Shown one piece after another: positions 8,841 to 16,702 of a stretch of 64,000 nucleotides of DNA. The notes under the pieces were generated by a model, which worked only from the letters and a program-made list of their open reading frames with translations, did not search any database and was not told the DNA's origin. The position numbers and the translations under genes are program-made. Within the stretch, counting starts at the first letter, position 1. Every line of letters begins with the position of its first letter. Origin of the DNA: Actinopolymorpha pittospori (GTDB lineage Bacteria > Actinomycetota > Actinomycetes > Propionibacteriales > Actinopolymorphaceae); the NCBI RefSeq assembly GCF_014873875.1, contig NZ_JADBEM010000001.1:9300001-9364000 (forward strand). Reading direction: 5' to 3'.

Positions 8841-9620
8841 TCACACCGCTTCGGTCGGGATGTCCTGGTACAGCGCACCCAACTCGCACACGACCTTGTG
8901 GTCACTGGCCCACTGCTGAGCATCGACGGCCACGATCGATCTGACCCCCGTCGCCGCGTTCGTGGCGAAGGAAGCTTCCATCTGAGAGAGGTCTGACAGA
9001 GTCAGCGACTCACTGACTACGGGCTCGTCAAGGGCCTGCTGAAGCAGGGTCATCGTTGTTCCGGCCAGACACTCAGACCGAGGCCAGATGATCTGTCCGT
9101 TGCGCACGAAGCCGATGTTCGACGTAGCGATCTCCGAAATTGAGCCGTCCGGATTGAGGAGCAACACGTCGTCGAATCCTTCGCGCTGGGCTGCGCGTCG
9201 ACGCTGCAGCACGCCGAACAGCCCGATGTGTTTCACGGCCGGGTTCTCCCGCCTATACGACACTGCCTGGAGGTGCAGCGGCGTAGGCGACTTCGTTGCT
9301 GCGGCCCGAGTGGTGACGAGAATGTGCGGATTGGCGTCGGCGCCAATCGTTCCCAGATCGAGGGCCGGGTCATAGACCGTTACCCGCACCACGGTCTTCT
9401 GAGGAGCGTCCGCTAGTGCGTGGCGAACGTGGCGCCGCACTCGGTCGATGTCCAGCTCGACGTCGAAGAGCTGGCGGCAGTCACGGGCCAACCGTTCCAG
9501 GTGTAGCGAGAGGCCCCGCACCTGGCCGTCTTCGACCAGCATCGATGTGAAGTGACCGTAGTTGGTCAACGCCAGCGACCTGACCTGCTCGATGGTGGCG
9601 GGCATTCCATTGAGTTCCAT
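8841..9620 (-). CDS. Class IV (fold type IV) PLP-dependent aminotransferase
   Basis: The protein has 259 residues and resembles branched-chain aminotransferase/aminodeoxychorismate lyase proteins. Lys130 in NPAVKHIGLF is the expected PLP Schiff-base lysine, and GFDDVLLLNPDGSISEIATSNIGF at about 148-171 is the family's E-x-T/SN phosphate-contact region. The substrate cannot be assigned. ATG 9620 has GGGAAG nine bases upstream; a second ATG five codons in is possible. It is the first gene of a two-gene minus-strand unit with the XRE-FGE fusion. A set of 25-bp-spaced repeats lies just upstream and may control it. Confidence 0.87.
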   Translation of the reverse strand: MELNGMPATIEQVRSLALTNYGHFTSMLVEDGQVRGLSLHLERLARDCRQLFDVELDIDRVRRHVRHALADAPQKTVVRVTVYDPALDLGTIGADANPHILVTTRAAATKSPTPLHLQAVSYRRENPAVKHIGLFGVLQRRRAAQREGFDDVLLLNPDGSISEIATSNIGFVRNGQIIWPRSECLAGTTMTLLQQALDEPVVSESLTLSDLSQMEASFATNAATGVRSIVAVDAQQWASDHKVVCELGALYQDIPTEAV

Positions 9621-9670
9621 GGCGGTCAGCTTCCCATCTCAAACGGGCCAAATATAGGCGGCTAACACCC

Positions 9671-9739
9671 AAGTTCAGCGAAAGTTCAGTGCTGCCGGTT
9701 CGGCGAAAGTTCAGTAGCACCGGTTCGGTAAAAGTTCAG
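9671..9739. repeat. Phased AAGTTCAG repeats upstream of the aminotransferase
   Basis: AAGTTCAG occurs at 9671, 9682, 9707 and 9732. The last three are exactly 25 bp apart, and CCGGTTCGG at 9695 and 9720 has the same period. The array lies about 50 bases upstream of the aminotransferase start. It may be an operator array or iteron-like site. Confidence 0.6.
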
Positions 9740-9844
9740 CGGAGCAGCCCTGTCTGGGCAGTTCTCAGGCCGGGCAATCGGCTGCAGCCTGGATACATGA
9801 TCAGATCCCGAAGGTTCAGGCGATTCCGCCGCACGTCACTGACG

Positions 9845-10042
9845 TCAGCGCATGCCGCGGAGTACGGCTTTGACAGTGGCCTGGGAGACACCTGCGGCCT
9901 CGGCTATCTCGGGGACCGTGTGACCGGTCGTGCGGCGCACATCTCGTATGGCTTCGTCGCGGCGCTGTCGCAGCTCGTCAAGCGACCGGCTGGCGTCGCG
10001 GACCTGCTCAGCCAGCTTGCGGAGATCCTCCAGGGCCATCAT
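9845..10042 (-). CDS. Small helix-turn-helix DNA-binding protein
   Basis: This is a 65-residue protein: a charged helical first half (LEDLRKLAEQVRDASRSLDE), then a C-terminal HTH, TVPEIAEAAGVSQATVKAVLRG. Such compact proteins are common in actinobacterial mobile elements as repressors. The start is either ATG 10042 or the next ATG at 10039; there is no strong ribosome site, so the message could be leaderless. Its upstream side contains a dense palindrome built from CTAG words, which is the natural candidate for its own operator. It is divergent from the PycTM-like gene. Confidence 0.65.
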   Translation of the reverse strand: MMALEDLRKLAEQVRDASRSLDELRQRRDEAIRDVRRTTGHTVPEIAEAAGVSQATVKAVLRGMR

Positions 10043-10081
10043 GCGCGCGAGTCTATCGGCTGGCCGGATACACACCTTCTG

Positions 10082-10118
10082 GCTAGACGGCTAGACGTCT
10101 AGCCGCTAGCCGTCTAGC
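10082..10118. promoter_or_regulatory. Nested palindromic operator of CTAG words
   Basis: A perfect 16-bp palindrome, GGCTAGACGTCTAGCC at 10089-10104, is flanked by further GCTAGACGG and GCTAGCCGTCTAG half-sites. It sits between the divergent small HTH gene and the PycTM-like gene, as expected for a repressor-controlled divergent promoter. Confidence 0.65.
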
Positions 10119-10181
10119 GTATGTCTCGGACAGGGACCTCAAGGAGATCGGTGACACCGGCCAGGCGGAGGGGAGTCAGCG

Positions 10182-10691
10182 ATGCGTGCTTGGTGGAGGA
10201 GACAGGACCAGGTGGCCGACGTGGAGCGCGATCGGGCTGCGTTGGTCTTGAGTCGTGTCGCGGAGGCTCGTGCCGAGCTTGCACGGGTGGAGACGAAAGC
10301 GGGCGTACTGGCTGGTCTGTCGGGAGCTGCAGTGACAGTGATGTTGGCGACGGCGGCCGCGCGGCCATGGTTGCGGCCCGCGATCGTGGGTTGGGTTTCC
10401 GTCGCGGCGTTCACCGGGTCGACGGTGGTTTTGTTGGTGGCTTTGCGGCCGGCTCTGCGTCGCGGGGTTGGGCTGTTGCGTACGGCGTCGCTGGCCCCCG
10501 ATGTGGTGCTGGAGGAGAGCGCGGAACGCGCCGGCCGGGCCGACATGGAGATGCGCGAGACGGCCGCGCTGGCGGTGCTGTTGTCGGGCCTGGCCGTCCG
10601 CAAGTACCGGCTCGTGCGGGCTGCAGTCGATCTGGCCTTGCTGGGCCTGGTGCTGGCGAGCGTGGCAACGGGCCTTGCTGTGTGGCTTTGA
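10182..10691 (+). CDS. PycTM-like (DUF5706) membrane protein, orphan Pycsar-type effector
   Basis: The protein has 169 residues. A helical cytoplasmic start with many Arg/Glu residues leads to ETKAGVLAGLSGAAVTVML, a first membrane pair at about residues 42-92, and a last segment near the C terminus (AAVDLALLGLVLASVATGLAVWL). This layout matches the Pycsar effector TM family, which in complete systems disrupts the membrane in response to cCMP or cUMP. No cyclase gene is visible in the element. ATG 10182 follows GGAGGGGAG. In AICEs such genes often stand alone, so a fertility or exclusion role is an alternative. Confidence 0.65.
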   Translation: MRAWWRRQDQVADVERDRAALVLSRVAEARAELARVETKAGVLAGLSGAAVTVMLATAAARPWLRPAIVGWVSVAAFTGSTVVLLVALRPALRRGVGLLRTASLAPDVVLEESAERAGRADMEMRETAALAVLLSGLAVRKYRLVRAAVDLALLGLVLASVATGLAVWL

Positions 10692-10785
10692 CCTGTCAAC
10701 GCACGCTGCTAGGTGGGGGCTGGCCGGTTCGAGTCCGGGCGCGCGTACGAGATCGGTGGTGCTTACACATCGCTGATCAGCAAGT

Positions 10786-10817
10786 GGCCCCGCGGGTGCT
10801 GACACACCTGCGGGGCC
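10786..10817. terminator. GC-rich hairpin between PycTM-like gene and transfer operon
   Basis: The arms GGCCCCGC-GGGTG and CACC-TGCGGGGCC form a strong stem-loop about 40 bases before the DUF6284 start. No T-run follows. It may terminate the upstream gene or insulate the operon. Confidence 0.5.
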
Positions 10818-10854
10818 GGTGAAACCGCGAACCTAGAGAGAGGAACTGCGGTTC

Positions 10855-11136
10855 ATGCACATCATCTCCCACCGGCCTTCGGGTCGGTACGACGATGACC
10901 AAGACGCTCCGATTGAGGACCGGGAGCCGACCCGTGCGGAGCTGGCCGCGATCGAGGCCGAGTGGCCGTTGATCGAGGCAGAACTGGCCCTGCTGGACGA
11001 GCAGATCGCCGTCCTCAACCTCACCGGCCACGGCTCGGAGCTGCACCGCCGTCGGATCCGACGGGCCGAACGTCGCGTGCTCGCGGCGCGACGGACGCTG
11101 GCGGTCCGGGATGACGCGGCGGGGGTTGCGTCATGA
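10855..11136 (+). CDS. DUF6284 family protein
   Basis: This 93-residue charged, helical protein contains PTRAELAAIEAEWPLIEAEL and an Arg-rich C-terminal half, the pattern of DUF6284 proteins found in actinomycete integrative elements. Its function is unknown. It opens a tightly packed operon: its stop overlaps the next ATG in ATGA, and downstream genes follow with overlaps up to the transfer ATPase. ATG 10855 has AGAGAGGAA upstream. Confidence 0.75.
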   Translation: MHIISHRPSGRYDDDQDAPIEDREPTRAELAAIEAEWPLIEAELALLDEQIAVLNLTGHGSELHRRRIRRAERRVLAARRTLAVRDDAAGVAS

Positions 11137-11429
11137 CGTGGCAGCCCTCGATCGGCGCGCAGCTGGGCGCCCTGCTGCGGGACATGCCAGGTCTGGGCGC
11201 GGACCGGGCCGATTTCGCGGCGTGGCTGCTGCGGAAGGCGGACCTGCTGACCCGGATCAGCGAGGAAGACCCCGACCCGCAGATGCAGATCCAGGCCCGA
11301 GGCCTGGCCGAGGTGGCCCGCCGGCAGGCGCGGCGGCTCGCCCACATGGCCACGAACACCACCGACCCGGCTGACACCGGCAGTGACACCGAGCCCCGCT
11401 CCTCCGATGCGGGTGGGGGTGAGGGCTGA
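11133..11429 (+). CDS. AICE operon protein with AAWLLRKADL motif
   Basis: The protein has 98 residues and is acidic at its C terminus. The central stretch DFAAWLLRKADLLTRISEEDP is echoed by YRAAWLLRKAALFDRLASTDP in the gene at 16703-17065, so the two are paralogues. The family is otherwise unassigned. It overlaps its neighbours by 4 bases upstream and 1 base downstream, implying translational coupling within the transfer operon. Confidence 0.75.
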   Translation: MTWQPSIGAQLGALLRDMPGLGADRADFAAWLLRKADLLTRISEEDPDPQMQIQARGLAEVARRQARRLAHMATNTTDPADTGSDTEPRSSDAGGGEG

Positions 11430-11869
11430 TGGGCCGGAGCTTCTATCGGTGGCGGGCGTTCCGCTGGGTCAGCCTGTGGGATGGGCGGCAGTGGTCGGCC
11501 CGGTACGTGGACGGGCTCCCGGCGTTCCCGTTCCACCACGCGCCCTCTGGTCTGTTGACGCGGCGGCAGCTGCGCGAGCGCGGGCTGTGCCCGGGCGGGC
11601 AGGAGCCGTACGCGCTGCTGGTGTGGCGACGCGATGAGGCATGGGCGTCCCTGTACCGCCTCGACCTGGCCAAACCCAAGCGGACCCCCACGGCTGGACA
11701 GCGGCGGGCGCTGGCCAAGGCGATGGCCGCCCGCCGTACCTGCCGGGCCTGTGGCCGTGATGTCGGCTACTGCGTACCGACCTCGACGCGCACCTGCTCC
11801 ACCTGCGAACAGCCCGAGGACCTGGCCGACGACATGACCGAGGGCGTAACCGGAAGGGAGGCCGCGTGA
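11429..11869 (+). CDS. RRQRL motif-containing zinc-binding protein
   Basis: The protein has 146 residues. LLTRRQLRERGLCPGGQEPYA near residues 43-63 matches the RRQRL-motif family of actinomycete mobile elements. A zinc ribbon follows near residues 107-130 (CRACGRDVGYC and CSTCEQ). The biochemical role is unknown; conserved position before the DUF2637 and FtsK-like genes links it to conjugal transfer or its control. The start ATG overlaps the previous stop by one base. Confidence 0.8.
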   Translation: MGRSFYRWRAFRWVSLWDGRQWSARYVDGLPAFPFHHAPSGLLTRRQLRERGLCPGGQEPYALLVWRRDEAWASLYRLDLAKPKRTPTAGQRRALAKAMAARRTCRACGRDVGYCVPTSTRTCSTCEQPEDLADDMTEGVTGREAA

Positions 11870-12963
11870 TGAGTGCGACCGGGGTATGGACTGGTGTGCG
11901 TGACCTGACCCGCGACCGCCCGACGGTGCTCGAGGAGAACGCGCCTGCTGATGTGCGGTGTCGGCCGCTGTCGGATCCGGAGCTCGCGGCGACCGTGGTC
12001 GTGGGCGTGCTGGTGGGTCTGCTTGGGCTGATCGGGTTGGTGACGTCGTTCGCGACGGTCGCGGCGGCCGCCGCTCCGGCGTTCGGGCGGCTGGCGTGGC
12101 TGGTGCCGGTAGGTGTCGACGTCGGGATCTTGGTGTTCTCCGCGCTGGACCTAGTGCTGGCCCGGCTGGACATGCGCGTGGTGTGGCTGCGGCTGGTGCC
12201 CTGGTCGTTGACCGCCGCCACCATCTACCTCAACGTCGCCGAACAGTCCACGGTGTTCGGGCAGGTCGCCCACGCCGTGCTGCCGGGCATGTGGGTCGTA
12301 GCGATCGAGGTAGGCACCCACGCCATCCGAGTCCGCGCCGGACTCGCATCGGCACGCCGGATGGACAGCATCCGTCGCTCGCGGTGGCTGCTCGCCCCGG
12401 TCTCGACGCTGGGGCTGTGGCGACGGATGGTGCTGTGGGAGATCACCGCCTACCCCGATGCCCTCCACCGCGAACGAGCCCGGCTTCTGGCGCTGACGGA
12501 GTTGAAGGACCGCTACGGACACCTGCACATCGCGGGCCGCACGGCCCGGTTCCCGGCTGCGTGGCGGTGGAACGCCCCACGCCGCGAACGCGCCCTCTAC
12601 CGCCTCGGCGAACACATCCCGCACCACGACCAGGCGGAACCGGCCCCGGCTCTGGCCCCACCTATGCCGACGACGCCGCGACCGATCCCGCGCCCGAAGG
12701 CGACCACGAAGACGGGAAGCCGGTCCCGCCGTAGCACTGTCGTACCGGACGTGGTTGACCTCGTGCCGGCCGCCGAGGCGGCAGCGGAGCGGATCGCCGC
12801 ACGGGGTGAGGACCTGACCCGGAAGGCACTCGCTGCCCAGCTACGCGCCGACGGCCACCAGGTCGGCAACGCCAAGCTCGGCACCCTCCTCGAACACCTA
12901 CGCAACCGCATCACCACAGACAGCTCATCAGGTGACGAGACGTTGAGGGAGACGTCCGAATGA
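11869..12963 (+). CDS. DUF2637 membrane protein, spread (Spd)-like
   Basis: The protein has 364 residues. After a polar start come four or so membrane segments at about residues 40-165 (VVVGVLVGLLGLIGLVTSF, PVGVDVGILVFSALDLVLA and so on), matching DUF2637. The rest is a basic, Pro-rich cytoplasmic tail ending in a possible winged-helix-like RKALAAQLRADGHQVGNAKL. DUF2637 proteins accompany AICE transfer genes and are compared with Spd proteins, which move the element between hyphal compartments. ATG 11869 is preferred over GTG 11866 because GGAAGGGAGG is better spaced. Its stop overlaps the next start. Confidence 0.82.
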   Translation: MSATGVWTGVRDLTRDRPTVLEENAPADVRCRPLSDPELAATVVVGVLVGLLGLIGLVTSFATVAAAAAPAFGRLAWLVPVGVDVGILVFSALDLVLARLDMRVVWLRLVPWSLTAATIYLNVAEQSTVFGQVAHAVLPGMWVVAIEVGTHAIRVRAGLASARRMDSIRRSRWLLAPVSTLGLWRRMVLWEITAYPDALHRERARLLALTELKDRYGHLHIAGRTARFPAAWRWNAPRRERALYRLGEHIPHHDQAEPAPALAPPMPTTPRPIPRPKATTKTGSRSRRSTVVPDVVDLVPAAEAAAERIAARGEDLTRKALAAQLRADGHQVGNAKLGTLLEHLRNRITTDSSSGDETLRETSE

Positions 12964-15221
12964 GTGGCCGCAACCGCGACACCAACAACGCCCACCCCGC
13001 ACGCGAGGACGGGAGGGTTGAGCTGGTCCCACTCCCCCGCCGCGCCGACGCCCCGGACGGTCCCGGGACCGAGGGGCACCTGGTCCCGGACCGCGACGGC
13101 GACGGTCCTCTTACTGGTCCGCAGGCCGGTCCCGGGACCAGCCCGGAGACGGCCGTTGCCCGGTCCAGTGGCTCGGAGGTGTCCTACGAGATCGAGCTCG
13201 ACGAGTCCCCGCGCCCTGGTCGTGGTTCGGTCCCGGTTGATGCTCCCCCGGCACCGGACGGGCAGCGGCGCCCGGTCATCCCGCCCGCGTTGTGGCCGCG
13301 CAACATCGGCGGCACGACCAAACGCACCGCCGGCCGGTGGGCGCACATCACCGCCTTCCACACCGTCCGGGCGCCCTGGTACGGGATGCAGGTCGCCACC
13401 TACTCACTCCGTGGCCTGTACCGGCTCGTCGCCCAACAGATCGCCTGGTGGTGGGTGCGCAACCACTTCACCCTCCTGCAGCACGCCGCCGACGCCAACG
13501 ACACCAAGGAATGGGCCAAGGTCCTCCGAGAGATCAAGGCCACCCGACTTTGGCGCGGCATCGTCCTCATCGGCGAGGCCATCGCCGTCGCGCTGTGCCT
13601 GCCACTGGCCTGGCAGACCGTGCCCGGCCCCTACCTGGCGGGCGCGGCAGGCGTCGCGATCCTGCTACTCGCCCGCCACGGCCGCCCGGTCGGCCGCACG
13701 ATCGTCGGCACGGCCGTGGTGAGCCCCCGGTTCCGCAAACTCAACTCCGACATCGTGCTGCGCGCCTACTACGCCGCCGGCCTAGGCCGGCCGGACAGGA
13801 CCGACCAGGAGGTCCGCTTCGGTTCACCGATGGGCCGCGACGCACGCAACACCGGCTCCCAAGTCGTCGTCGACCTGCCCTATGGCAAGGGCTGGTCGGA
13901 CGTCTCGGCCGCCCGGGAGAAGATCGCCTCCGGTCTGGACGTGCACCTCAACCAGGTGTTCCTGACACCCGACAAGACCTCCAGCCGGCGGCACACCCTG
14001 TTCGTCGCGGACCGGGACCCGCTCGCCGTCCCGGTCGGACGGACCGACTTGCTGGACTGCAAGCCGCGCAACATCTGGCGCCCGGTCCGCTTCGGCAAGG
14101 ACGAACGAGACCGCCTGGTCACCCTCGCCCTGATGTGGGTGTCAGTGCTGGTCGGTGCCCAACCACGCAAGGGCAAGACGTTCGCCGCCCGACTGCTCGC
14201 CCTGCACGCAGCCCTGGACCCCTACGTGAAGCTGATCATCGTCGACGGGAAGAACTCCCCGGACTGGATGAAGTTCCGGCTCGTGGCACACCGAATCATC
14301 TTCGGGACACACCCCAACCCGAACGACTCCGACCCGATCAGCCACCTGCTGGAGGCGTTGGACGAAATCCTCGCCCACATCGAGGCGGTGAACCAGCAGC
14401 TGGCGAAGCTGCCCGCCACCTTGTGCCCGGAGGGCAAACTCACCGAAGAGCTGGCCCGCGACCCGCGCTTCCCGGACCTGCGGGTGGCGATGGTGGTGAT
14501 GGAGGAGTTCCAGGTCTACTTCGAGACCGAGGACCAGGCCGTCAACAAGGAGATCGCCGGCAAGCTGTCCCGCATCCAAGCTGTCGGCCCCTCAGCCGGG
14601 GTGGTCATCCTGTCCAGCTCCCAGAAGCCGTCCGGTGTTGGGGCGGGGGATGTGGGCCGGCTGTTCAACCGGTACCGCGACAACCACGCCGTCCGGTTCG
14701 CGCTCAAGTGCGGTAACCGGCTCGTCTCCGAAGCGGTGCTGGGTGGCGACGCCTACGCCGAAGGGTTCGACGCCTCCTCCCTGCCGGTCGGAGACGAGTA
14801 CCGGGGCGTGGGCTACCTGTATGGCGCCACCGACGCCACCCCGACCGTGCGAACGTTCCTGGCCGACCAGGGCGACGCGGAGAAGATCCTCACCGCTGCC
14901 CGCGCCCACCGCGAACGGCTGGCCACCCTAACCGGCATGGCAGCCGGCGAGGAGATGGCCCGCCAGGCCCGGGATGTGCTTGCCGACGTCCAGGCCGTGA
15001 TGGCCGGTGAGACCGGGCTGCAGTGGCCCACCATCGCCGCCCGGCTGGCCGGGCAGATGCCCGAGCACTACGCCGGGCTGTCCGCCGACGCGATCTCAGC
15101 CCAGCTACGGGCACTGGGTGTGCCGAGCGTGGACATCAAACGCGACGGCCAGGTCCTCAAGGGCGCCAAAGCCGCCGCCGTCGCCGCAGCCATCAACCGC
15201 CGGAAGGTCAACGGAGGGTAA
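12960..15221 (+). CDS. FtsK/SpoIIIE-type DNA translocase (TraB/TraSA-like)
   Basis: The protein has 753 residues. It starts with a long polar region, then has two membrane segments at about residues 195-245. The motor domain has Walker A GAQPRKGKTFA near 399-409 and Walker B VAMVVMEEFQ near 510. A winged-helix-like C terminus (ISAQLRALGVPSVDIKRDG) resembles the DNA-recognition domain of TraB. TraB-type ATPases pump double-stranded plasmid or AICE DNA between mycelial cells after binding short repeats in the clt locus. It is the last gene of the overlapping operon from 10855. A hairpin follows at 15229. Confidence 0.92.
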   Translation: MSGRNRDTNNAHPAREDGRVELVPLPRRADAPDGPGTEGHLVPDRDGDGPLTGPQAGPGTSPETAVARSSGSEVSYEIELDESPRPGRGSVPVDAPPAPDGQRRPVIPPALWPRNIGGTTKRTAGRWAHITAFHTVRAPWYGMQVATYSLRGLYRLVAQQIAWWWVRNHFTLLQHAADANDTKEWAKVLREIKATRLWRGIVLIGEAIAVALCLPLAWQTVPGPYLAGAAGVAILLLARHGRPVGRTIVGTAVVSPRFRKLNSDIVLRAYYAAGLGRPDRTDQEVRFGSPMGRDARNTGSQVVVDLPYGKGWSDVSAAREKIASGLDVHLNQVFLTPDKTSSRRHTLFVADRDPLAVPVGRTDLLDCKPRNIWRPVRFGKDERDRLVTLALMWVSVLVGAQPRKGKTFAARLLALHAALDPYVKLIIVDGKNSPDWMKFRLVAHRIIFGTHPNPNDSDPISHLLEALDEILAHIEAVNQQLAKLPATLCPEGKLTEELARDPRFPDLRVAMVVMEEFQVYFETEDQAVNKEIAGKLSRIQAVGPSAGVVILSSSQKPSGVGAGDVGRLFNRYRDNHAVRFALKCGNRLVSEAVLGGDAYAEGFDASSLPVGDEYRGVGYLYGATDATPTVRTFLADQGDAEKILTAARAHRERLATLTGMAAGEEMARQARDVLADVQAVMAGETGLQWPTIAARLAGQMPEHYAGLSADAISAQLRALGVPSVDIKRDGQVLKGAKAAAVAAAINRRKVNGG

Positions 15222-15228
15222 CCACCGG

Positions 15229-15258
15229 GCGGGGCGGGACAGGTAGCGCCCGCCCCGC
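15229..15258 (+). terminator. Hairpin after traB-like gene
   Basis: The arms GCGGGGCGGG and CCCGCCCCGC form a 10-bp perfect stem with a 10-nt loop, starting 7 bases after the traB stop. A second short hairpin (GGTAGCG/CGCTACC) follows. There is no T-run. Confidence 0.55.
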
Positions 15259-15374
15259 AACCGGTAGCGGCCACGCTACCACCCCACAACTGACCTGATC
15301 AGGCCGTCCGTCCGCAGGTAGCGGGTCGCGGCCACAGCCTCTCGCGCCCAAAAACAGCCCCAGGAGGCATCCGA

Positions 15375-15665
15375 ATGCTCTTCAACGCCGCGACCGCGAC
15401 CCCACTCGCCGCCACACACAGTGACCAACCTGGTGTGGCTGGCTGGCTCGTGCTCGGCCTCGCCGCATGGGCCGCCGGCTACCTGCTCCTGTGCTGGATC
15501 TGGCCCTTCCGCAACTGCCGCCGCTGCAACGGCTGGGGCAAACACCGCGCCCCCATCGGCCGAGGCTTCCGCCACTGCCCCCGCTGCGACGGCACCGGCC
15601 ACCGACTCCGCACCGGCCGCCTACTCCTCAACCACCTCCGCGACATACGCGGCGCCAGCAAATAA
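15375..15665 (+). CDS. Small membrane protein with DnaJ-like zinc motif
   Basis: The protein has 96 residues with one membrane segment at about residues 22-42 (AGWLVLGLAAWAAGYLLLCW). A cytoplasmic pair of CxxC motifs, CRRCNGWGKH and CPRCDGTGH, resembles DnaJ zinc-finger repeats. Such proteins recur between traB and the replication genes in AICEs; the function is unknown. AGGAGG is well placed before ATG 15375. About 150 bases separate it from traB, so it may have its own promoter. Confidence 0.78.
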   Translation: MLFNAATATPLAATHSDQPGVAGWLVLGLAAWAAGYLLLCWIWPFRNCRRCNGWGKHRAPIGRGFRHCPRCDGTGHRLRTGRLLLNHLRDIRGASK

Positions 15666-15717
15666 CCCCTGCCCGCCAACAAGCCCAGTCCGCACCACAC
15701 CTCGAGGAGGCCCGGAC

Positions 15718-16665
15718 ATGACCGCCCCCATGAACGCCGCGCTGGATGCCGCGCTGGCCGCCGCCGCACGCGGCTGGCACGTCTTCCCACTCCGTCCCAA
15801 CGACAAGCGGCCAGCCTTCCCCAACCACACCGCCGAGACCTGCGACGGCACCGACCCGCGGTGCCGGGACGGGCACACCGGCTGGGAAACCCGCGCCACC
15901 ACCAACCCCGACCGCATCCACCGCGCCTGGACCCACAAGCCCTACGGCGTGGGCGTCGCGACCGGGCCGTCCGGCCTGGTCGTCATCGACCTCGACACCC
16001 CCAAACCAGGCGACCAGCCACCCGAGGAATGGAAGCTGCCCGGGATCGTGGACGGGCACGACGTCCTCGCCGCCGTCTGCGAACAGGCGGGCCAGCCACT
16101 GCCGGTCGACACCTACACCGTCGCCACCCCCAGCGGCGGCACCCACCTCTACTACCAACACCCCGCCGGGCCACAGCTGCGCAACACCACCGGCGGCACC
16201 TCCGGATCGCTCGGCTGGCTCATCGACACCCGCGCCCACGGCGGCTACGTCGCCGCAGCCGGCACCACCATTGCCGGACGCGCCTACCGAGTCGTGCACG
16301 ACGTCGAACCGGCGCCGCTCCCTGACTGGCTCGCGCGACGCCTCTCCCCCGCCCCACTGCCACCCCAGCGGCCCGTCCGGATCGACCTGCCCACCGACCG
16401 GCACGGCCGCTACCTCCAGGCCGCGATCGCCCGGCAACTCCACCACATCGCTACCGCGACCGAAGGCACCCGCAACACCGCCCTCTACCGCTCCGCCGTC
16501 GCCCTCGGACAACTCGCCGCCGGAGGCTCCATCGCCGAGGAAGAGGTGCGCCAGCTACTCACCCGCGCCGGACTCGACGCCGGCCTACGACCCCGCGAAG
16601 TCACCCGCACCGTCGCCTCAGGAGTGCGCGACGGCGCCAAGCGCCCCCGACACGTCGCCGCATAG
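15718..16665 (+). CDS. Bifunctional DNA primase/polymerase (Prim-Pol)
   Basis: The protein has 315 residues. WHVFPLRPNDKRPAF at about 20-34 and VVIDLD near 88 (the DxD metal site) are hallmarks of the AEP/Prim-Pol fold, with a later GGTHLYY. A C-terminal helical portion (RNTALYRSAVALGQLAAGG) is typical of AICE primases. It likely initiates element replication together with the ATPase encoded at 17062. The frame is open upstream, but ATG 15718 has GAGGAGG at ideal spacing. Confidence 0.9.
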   Translation: MTAPMNAALDAALAAAARGWHVFPLRPNDKRPAFPNHTAETCDGTDPRCRDGHTGWETRATTNPDRIHRAWTHKPYGVGVATGPSGLVVIDLDTPKPGDQPPEEWKLPGIVDGHDVLAAVCEQAGQPLPVDTYTVATPSGGTHLYYQHPAGPQLRNTTGGTSGSLGWLIDTRAHGGYVAAAGTTIAGRAYRVVHDVEPAPLPDWLARRLSPAPLPPQRPVRIDLPTDRHGRYLQAAIARQLHHIATATEGTRNTALYRSAVALGQLAAGGSIAEEEVRQLLTRAGLDAGLRPREVTRTVASGVRDGAKRPRHVAA

Positions 16666-16702
16666 CCACTGGGTCAGCGGACCAGAGCAGCGAGAGAAAG
16701 GC

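Noticed and set aside
10718..10748. tRNA-like T arm (GGCCGGTTCGAGTCCGGGC) downstream of the PycTM-like gene
   Set aside because: One stem pair mismatches, and no acceptor, D or anticodon arm could be assembled around it. Probably chance.
10182..11136. A full Pycsar system
   Set aside because: No nucleotidyl cyclase motif was found in any neighbouring gene.
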